DNA of 64,000 nt, taken from the NCBI RefSeq assembly GCF_963169125.1, contig NC_084802.1, positions 117,556,903-117,620,902 of the forward strand, read 5' to 3'. This DNA is from Humulus lupulus. Its lineage: Eukaryota; Streptophyta; Magnoliopsida; Rosales; Cannabaceae. This document shows, in pieces, positions 58,822 to 64,000 of the stretch (the stretch's first letter is position 1; each line of letters begins with the position of its first letter). The notes under the pieces are model-generated. The model saw only the letters and a program-made list of their open reading frames with translations. It searched no databases and was not told where the DNA came from. The position numbers and the translations under genes were made by a program.

Positions 58822-59085
58822 CACACAAAAAGCTTAATTTCTGGGTGGATTGTAAGAGCCCATAATCTTTTCCACCAATTAGAAGGCTTGTGAGATGATT
58901 CTGCTTGACCGAACCCCTTTATCTTTGCAGCAAACCAATACCCACTCTTTATCGTATAAATACCAGTGTTGTCATAGTGCCAAACTAAGACGTCATTCCA
59001 ATTTGAAATTGTCAAAGGAATAGAATGGATAGCATTAGCTTCATCCCTAGTAAAATTCCCAAAAATTAACGTGGAGTTTCACTAC
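58822..59085 (-). pseudogene. LINE ORF2 fragment: zf-RVT first half
   Basis: On the minus strand this reads FTRDEANAIHSIPLTISNWN, DVLVWHYDNTGIYTIKSGYW and WWKRLWALTIHPEIKLFVWR, the pattern (D-x-L-x-W…G-x-Y-x-VKSGY…W…LW-x-L…P-x-IK-x-F-x-W) of the zinc-binding RVT domain that follows the reverse transcriptase in plant LINE ORF2. The RT domain itself is absent: homology stops at about 59085, as in 5'-truncated LINE copies. It continues at 53775 after the solo LTR. Confidence 0.78.
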
Positions 59086-59345
59086 CCTAAAGGGGGGATT
59101 ATTGGGTAATTATATCGATTATTAAAAGACATGTTAAAAAAATGTAATTAAGACCTATCAATTATCTCGAATGACATAATTATAATGTAATTATTTGAAT
59201 AACACAAACACGTCTAGCTTAATAATTTCACTAATTATATCCAAATTCAATTAACAAATTACTATCCAAACCCTCAATAATTTCACTGATTATATCCAAA
59301 TTCAATTAACAAATTACTTTCCAAACCCACCCTTAAAAGTTGGCG
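59086..59345. repeat. MITE-like segment with 55-bp duplication
   Basis: A unit with TAATTTCACT(A/G)ATTATATC and AATTAACAAATTACT occurs twice in tandem at about 59222-59277 and 59278-59333. The outer edges (GGGGGGATTATTGGGTAATT and the inverse GGGTGGGTTTGGAAAGTAAT) are weakly complementary, as in hAT-type MITEs. No convincing target duplication. Confidence 0.45.
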
Positions 59346-59828
59346 TACAATACACGATCTCTTTTCATATGGTCATTGATTTATAATAATATACATAAAG
59401 GATAGGACAACCATGATATGGCCTTCATGTGCTTTCTACCATTATCTTTTTTACTAAGGAATCATTAGTTATTATTACTTGGCTCTTCTACAATTTTAAA
59501 ATCCATAAGCTCTTTAGATTTTTTTTTTTACTGAAATTATGCTCCATTTGTTTAGTTTACATGCTTTTCATTCAATGATATATGTACATGTAAATTAGTA
59601 TAAATATATAGTACCGTGAATGTCGACATTGTCAAGTTATCTCGGCTCATATTTGACCATGAAAATATAGTGTGGACATATATGTACACTTATTGCTCGG
59701 GTGGATATAGTAAGAACTCAATAATCCAAAAAAAAAAAAATTAGCGTAAATACATTAAGAATTTAGCCGCATTATCAACTCGAAAATTTTATAATAAGAG
59801 TCTCGGTTTAGCTCCTATCGGTAGGGAC
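59346..59828. other. AT-rich intergenic sequence
   Basis: I see no gene, RNA or clear repeat beyond a poly(A) run near 59728. Confidence 0.4.
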
Positions 59829-60165
59829 ATTTTTATTTTCGGTATGTATAGAAATTATATTTCAAATTTTCTATATGATGATGTATATTGTAGTTATAGT
59901 AGACACCCCGCTAATTTTCATAAAAATTCTAAATATTTTACAATACCGAAAATTATAGTTCAAAATAGTTAATTGTATGCGTATCAAAAAGAAGAAAAAA
60001 AACACACGTGCAACTATTTGAACCATATTTTGGACATCATAAATTATTCAGAATTTCTTGAAAACTTGTGGGATGATTGCTATAACTATAATATATAACG
60101 TCATATAAAAAAATTAGGTTATAATTTTTCTACGTATCAAAAAAGAAAAAATACTCATATGGTAC
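59829..60165. repeat. Fold-back element, copy 1
   Basis: Two arms of about 160 bp in inverted orientation, roughly 70% alike, around a short centre near 59995. Shared words include TATATTGTAGTTATAG against the inverse of CTATAACTATAATATA, and ATTCTAAATATTTTA against the inverse of TAAATTATTCAGAAT. Non-coding, MITE-like. Confidence 0.6.
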
Positions 60166-60195
60166 GGCCTAAACTGGCACCCCTACTATAGAATT

Positions 60196-60216
60196 TATAT
60201 ATATATATATATATAA
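60196..60216. repeat. (AT)n microsatellite
   Basis: Run of TA dinucleotides between the two fold-back elements. Confidence 0.85.
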
Positions 60217-60605
60217 GGATATTCTACTATAGATGCTTCAAAAAGAGCCCTACTGGTGAGATTCTTGTGTATTTCCGACTCGTAAACAATTTTCGGCTTG
60301 ATTTTTTTATGACTATGTATATTATAGTTATTTAGAAGATTCTATAAATTTGTAGAAAATTCTGAATAATTTATAGTACAAAAAATTAGATTTAAAAGAG
60401 ATTATTGCACGCTTGACTAATTTTTTTATGCACGTAGAAAATAATATATTTGAACATAATTTTCAATAGTGTAAATTATTCATTTTTTTTTAAATTTGTA
60501 GAATACTCTAAATAACTACTAAATATATAGTCATAAAAAAAAATTACATAAAAAACTGTTCATAAATCGAGAATACATGCAAATTCTACCAATAGGTTTT
60601 TTTAT
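60217..60605. repeat. Fold-back element, copy 2
   Basis: Inverted arms of about 150-180 bp: the left arm has TTTTTTTATGACTATGTATA and TTCTGAATAATTTATAG, and the right arm has their inverse forms near 60525 and 60475. The outer edges (CCCTACTGGTGAGATT and the inverse of AATTCTACCAATAGGTTT) also pair. Arms resemble those of copy 1, so both belong to one family. Confidence 0.65.
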
Positions 60606-60637
60606 TAATACCTTACAATAAAATTGTGCTATACATA

Positions 60638-60640
<3 letters not shown>

Positions 60641-60688
<48 letters not shown>

Positions 60689-60690
60689 GT
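60641..60690. repeat. (AT)n(AG)n compound microsatellite
   Basis: About fifteen TA units followed by about ten AG units. It produces a spurious Tyr-Ile repeat ORF on the minus strand. Confidence 0.9.
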
Positions 60691-61560
60691 GTGAAAGGCA
60701 GGGAATTAATGTACGTTGAAAATGGGGGATCTTTTGATTTTGTTTGACATGTCTTTGTTGCTTCCTTTGTTCTTTGCTTTTTGGAAGTTTGGCGCATAAA
60801 CTGTTGAGTATTTCAACAATTCAACCTATAAAGTTAAAGGGAAAATATTCGACAATGATATGAATCATCGAGGAAGATGAAATAAATAGAATAGACTATA
60901 GTGTATAATTGGTTCCAGCTTACTTCTTCTCACACTTTTATAGACAGTGCTCGCTTTAAAACTTATAAAAAGTTTTCCTTTGCCGTTTAGTCGAAGAGAA
61001 TGAAAATTGAAGAATACGAATAAGAATGGAAAAAAAAAATGAATAAAATAGAACAGAACAAAAATTAGTATAAATAAAAAAAAATTAATAAATTTTTACA
61101 ATATTGTATTAGAATATTTTTTCTTTCAATTTTAAAATAGAATAACAATTCCACCAAAATTATGAAAAAATTATTATAATAAAATGACATTTTAATACTC
61201 TAAAATACAACTAAACAAAAAAATTGAATAAAAATTAGTTAATTTTCATTTCGTTACTCTCAACCAAATAACACCTTAATTCTTAAAAATTTAAACAATA
61301 TTGAATATGTTGTTTCTTCAGTGCGGCCTACATAGTCGGAAATTCTAGGATCGAGAATGAGGTCTAACCCGCTTTTGCTTGCCCCTGTTGATTTGAACAG
61401 TAAAAAAAAATATAATAAAAAAAATCAGTCAAGAAGTAACAGTAAAGGGGAAAAAAGTGGAAAAAAATCACTTCACTCTTCACTCTTCCTCTCTCTCTCT
61501 CCACCATTCTCCATTACATGAAGCAATAATAAATAATTAATAAAATAAGGACAAAAATCA
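60691..61560. other. AT-rich intergenic sequence
   Basis: No supported gene. A CT-rich run (CTCTCTCTCTC) lies at about 61486-61502, the kind of pyrimidine patch often found upstream of plant promoters. Confidence 0.35.
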
Positions 61561-61562
61561 GT

Positions 61563-61676
61563 CCTATAAATGGCTACAAAAGAAATCAAAGAAAGAAAAC
61601 AAGAGAGCAAGTGAGAACAAAAACAGAGAAAAAAAGAGACACAGGTGTTCCTCCTAGAAGTGTTCAAGGGTAAGTA
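61563..61676 (+). promoter_or_regulatory. Promoter-like site with leader and splice donor
   Basis: TCCTATAAATGGC at about 61562-61574, followed by about 95 bp of purine-rich leader and AAGGGTAAGTAAG near 61669, a good 5' splice site. No coding exon is evident downstream within the window, so this could be a non-coding transcript, a gene running out of view, or chance. Confidence 0.25.
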
Positions 61677-63129
61677 AGTGTCCATGGAATACATTCATTC
61701 CTCTTCTATTCTTTACTCTTCTCTTTGGGAGTTTCTCTAATTCTTCTCAATGAGTAAACGTGTGATATATAATCAAATTAGAAAGGAAAAAATTAATGTT
61801 TTTTTATACGATTACCATTATAAGAGGTTACTGCTACAAGTTAGTTAGACAAATTAACGACTTAATAAATTCAGTAATTTCTCACACGGATCTGCATAAT
61901 TTATTTTCAAAACTGCATGACTTACGATCATAAATAATAGATTACTAGATCAATTAACTCAAAAGCTAATTTAATAATTTATAACAGTAATTACTTTTAA
62001 ATACGATTCATATTATATATTATATCTACTTCATAAATCTTTGAAAAAAGCATTTAAATAATATTTTTGATAATAAACACTCTAATATTTTATTAACAAA
62101 TTTTTTGTTCCTTTTATATTCACTAGACTCCCAATTGAATCAACGTGTGATACACAATTCAAATGAGCATCATAAAAGACTCTATGCATATATGTATCCA
62201 ACAAAAATGACGCTGGATAAGAAAAAATGGGTCACGACATGCTACTACCATAAAGCTAAATATAAATGCCCAGAGTTTCATTTTCTAAAGTCCAATTATT
62301 CTACTGGTTGTCAACTCTTACTAAATGAATCTGCATTTATGTTTTCAAATAAAAATAACGATAATGATATATATGGTCAAAGAAAATGTGGCCAACCGTC
62401 CACACGTTGACAATATATATATATATATATATATTTATGATGATGGGCAAAAATGATATAAGCTCAAATCAAAATGAAATGGCACATTTCGTGTCTCACA
62501 TTGTTGGAATCAAACTGTCTCTTGTATCTCCTAATTTTTTAGAAAAAGTAAAAGTCTACCAACAATAAGTTTATGACCTTTTTTGTGTATAAATACACTA
62601 TAAAGAGCAAGACTAATCCAATGCCAAGTTCACATTGTTTTCTCCTACTAAATTTGTCATTTGGAGATTCCAACAATAAAAAAAGCTTCATAAAATCAGT
62701 GTCAGCCAAGAAGCTAAAAATGAGTTGAAGAGAGAAAATTGGAATTCAAATCATGAAACAAAAATTCCAAGTATGAAATGTGACAACATATAGAAAAAAT
62801 AACTAAAAATATAAGACATCATATCTATGTCAAAATATATTCTCTCAAATACTATTGGATTCAATTCCAAACTACAAGAATCAAATTGCTTTAGTAAAAA
62901 CACAAAGTTTCAAGAAATTTTGAATTTTATTTCACAATTTTCATCAAAATAGAATTGTAATTCAAATGATCTCTAAACTTAAATTCTAGTGAAATTAAAA
63001 ATGAGTGTCAATCTAAAACAAATTCATATATGATCTCATTTATATAAGTTTATATACATGCTCCATATTGCACAAAATAACATACAATAGAAAACATAAA
63101 TACATGCATAGAAGTGATTTTCATACAGA
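61677..63129. other. AT-rich sequence without a supported gene
   Basis: An ORF of 101 codons at 62105-62410 has no recognisable features and biased Lys/Asn/Tyr content, so I do not call it. An (AT)n run lies at 62412-62434. A TATA-like GTATAAATACAC lies at about 62587 without a following ORF. Confidence 0.35.
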
Positions 63130-64000
63130 GATTTGTAAATACAAGAATAAAACCATTAGAGTACTTACAAGATGCGTAGCGGAACAATGACTACACCATT
63201 TGGATTCCTTAACCTTTTTTCCTTGTTGAATGCTAGGTATTGCAATGAATCCAAACTGCTTTTAAACAAGACCACAGTTTTCCAAGTCTTTCTCTAAAAC
63301 AACCTAGTATTTGTGTGGGCAAGTCTCAACACATGAGAAGAGATTTCCTAGAGAGAAAACTAAGAGAGAGTGGGTGGCTAGGTATAGAATATTAGTAATA
63401 AATTTTTACATTGTCAAATTCATCTTTTTTAATGCATTTTATAACACTAGTATATATAGGCAATTAGTTAGGACATAAAATAGGTTTTAGTTACCCATTT
63501 TATTTTAATTATTTAATAATTATAATTAATTAAATACTTGTCAAAATTAACTAATTATAATTTTGAAATTTATTTAATTCATTTTATTAATATTAATACC
63601 AATTTATCAATATTAGCAAAATTGTCTCAATTGACTATAATACTCTCTTTCTGAGACTTTACAATAAAAACTTCAAATTTTCTTCTATTTATTTTCTCAC
63701 AAAAAATTATTAAATAATTCAACATTATTTATTTTCATTGACCTAGTCAATATGATAATTTTATAATTAATAATTAAATTAATTATTCAAGACTACTAGG
63801 TTCATTTTGATAAGAGATGACATGGGGACCAAGGATCCATGAACTCAAGCTCCAATAAGTTACCCTGAGTTTATTTATAACATATAATCTCACTACCTTA
63901 TTAATTCATAGTGACTCCACTATAGACTCAGAATTGCACTATTAAATTCATTGAACACTTTACGCCAAATGTAAATACGTTATCAATTGTTATAACCATA
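63130..64000 (-). mobile_element. Possible copia-type LTR, minus strand (right end outside window)
   Basis: On the minus strand there is a TATA box (GCCTATATATACTAG near 63455), a leader with CCACCCACTCTCTCTTAG and GTTGAGACTTGCCCACAC, then TTCCGCTACGCATCTTGTAA with a GTAAGT donor near 63170. This arrangement resembles U3-R-U5 of plant Ty1/copia LTRs or a transcribed derivative. No PBS, TSD or matching second LTR is in the window, so the call rests on style alone. Confidence 0.3.

Noticed and set aside
60531..60797. Minus ORF with a Tyr-Ile run
   Set aside because: Produced by the (AT)n microsatellite and the fold-back arm.
61440..61760. Plant microRNA precursor
   Set aside because: No match that I could recognise to conserved mature miRNAs and no obvious strong hairpin.
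62105..62410. 101-codon plus-strand ORF in the right flank
   Set aside because: Lys/Asn/Tyr-rich, no motif and no clear promoter or homology. It may be chance in AT-rich DNA.

Overview
This is eukaryotic, almost certainly flowering-plant (eudicot-like) nuclear DNA. It is a graveyard of nested transposable elements with no convincing intact host gene. The evidence is Ty3/gypsy polyprotein with PBS matches to initiator tRNA-Met, plant CACTA transposases (TNP2 with DUF4218 and DUF4216 regions, plus Ptta/En/Spm-type second genes), a Mutator-like transposase with PB1-like and SWIM domains, and LINE zf-RVT/RNase H fragments. The LTR style vaguely recalls Rosales/Cannabaceae genomes, but I cannot name the species.

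Layout. 1-6882: a gypsy element with its left edge outside the window, holding a 2.5 kb solo LTR with TSD TGTAC and an inverted, stop-ridden integrase fragment. 6883-18036: fragments of an unrecognised gag-like coiled-coil protein and a non-coding tail, split by a complete non-autonomous (LARD-like) element at 7088-16211, TSD GAGGT, whose two 2327-bp LTRs are about 99% identical. 18037-30786: a CACTA TNP2 pseudogene (#1) interrupted by a gypsy solo LTR (18189-20497) and by a second LTR (20897-27860, TSD GATAC) that itself holds a 5.5 kb Mutator-like element (21754-27221). The MULE carries a broken MURA transposase and a convergent GRF zinc-finger ORF. About 30950-47660: a second CACTA (#2) with TNP2, a Transposase_24-like second gene and a Ulp1-type protease region. 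It is interrupted by a solo LTR (33276-35358, TSD ATAAG) and by a gypsy element (40305-46283, TSD CTGAG). 47661-49093: the right end of a third CACTA piece, perhaps the missing half of #1. 49910-59085: LINE-derived coding sequence on the minus strand, cut by two solo LTRs (50703-53243, TSD GTCGT; 53781-58816), the second of which holds a third (54037-56744, TSD ACGAC). 59086-64000: AT-rich DNA with tandem and fold-back repeats, microsatellites, a weak promoter-like site and a possible copia LTR at the right edge.

Almost every insertion can be proven from the sequence, because removing it together with one target-site copy restores the reading frame of the host element. The relative order of insertions can therefore be read directly. 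Solo LTRs greatly outnumber complete elements, so LTR-LTR recombination has been the main removal process here. The most interesting items are a possible 51-codon minus-strand micro-gene with TATA box and poly(A) signal inside a solo LTR, the GRF zinc-finger ORF in the MULE, the Ulp1-like protease in CACTA #2, a hairpin at the 5' terminus of two LTRs, and short blocks conserved across otherwise divergent LTRs.
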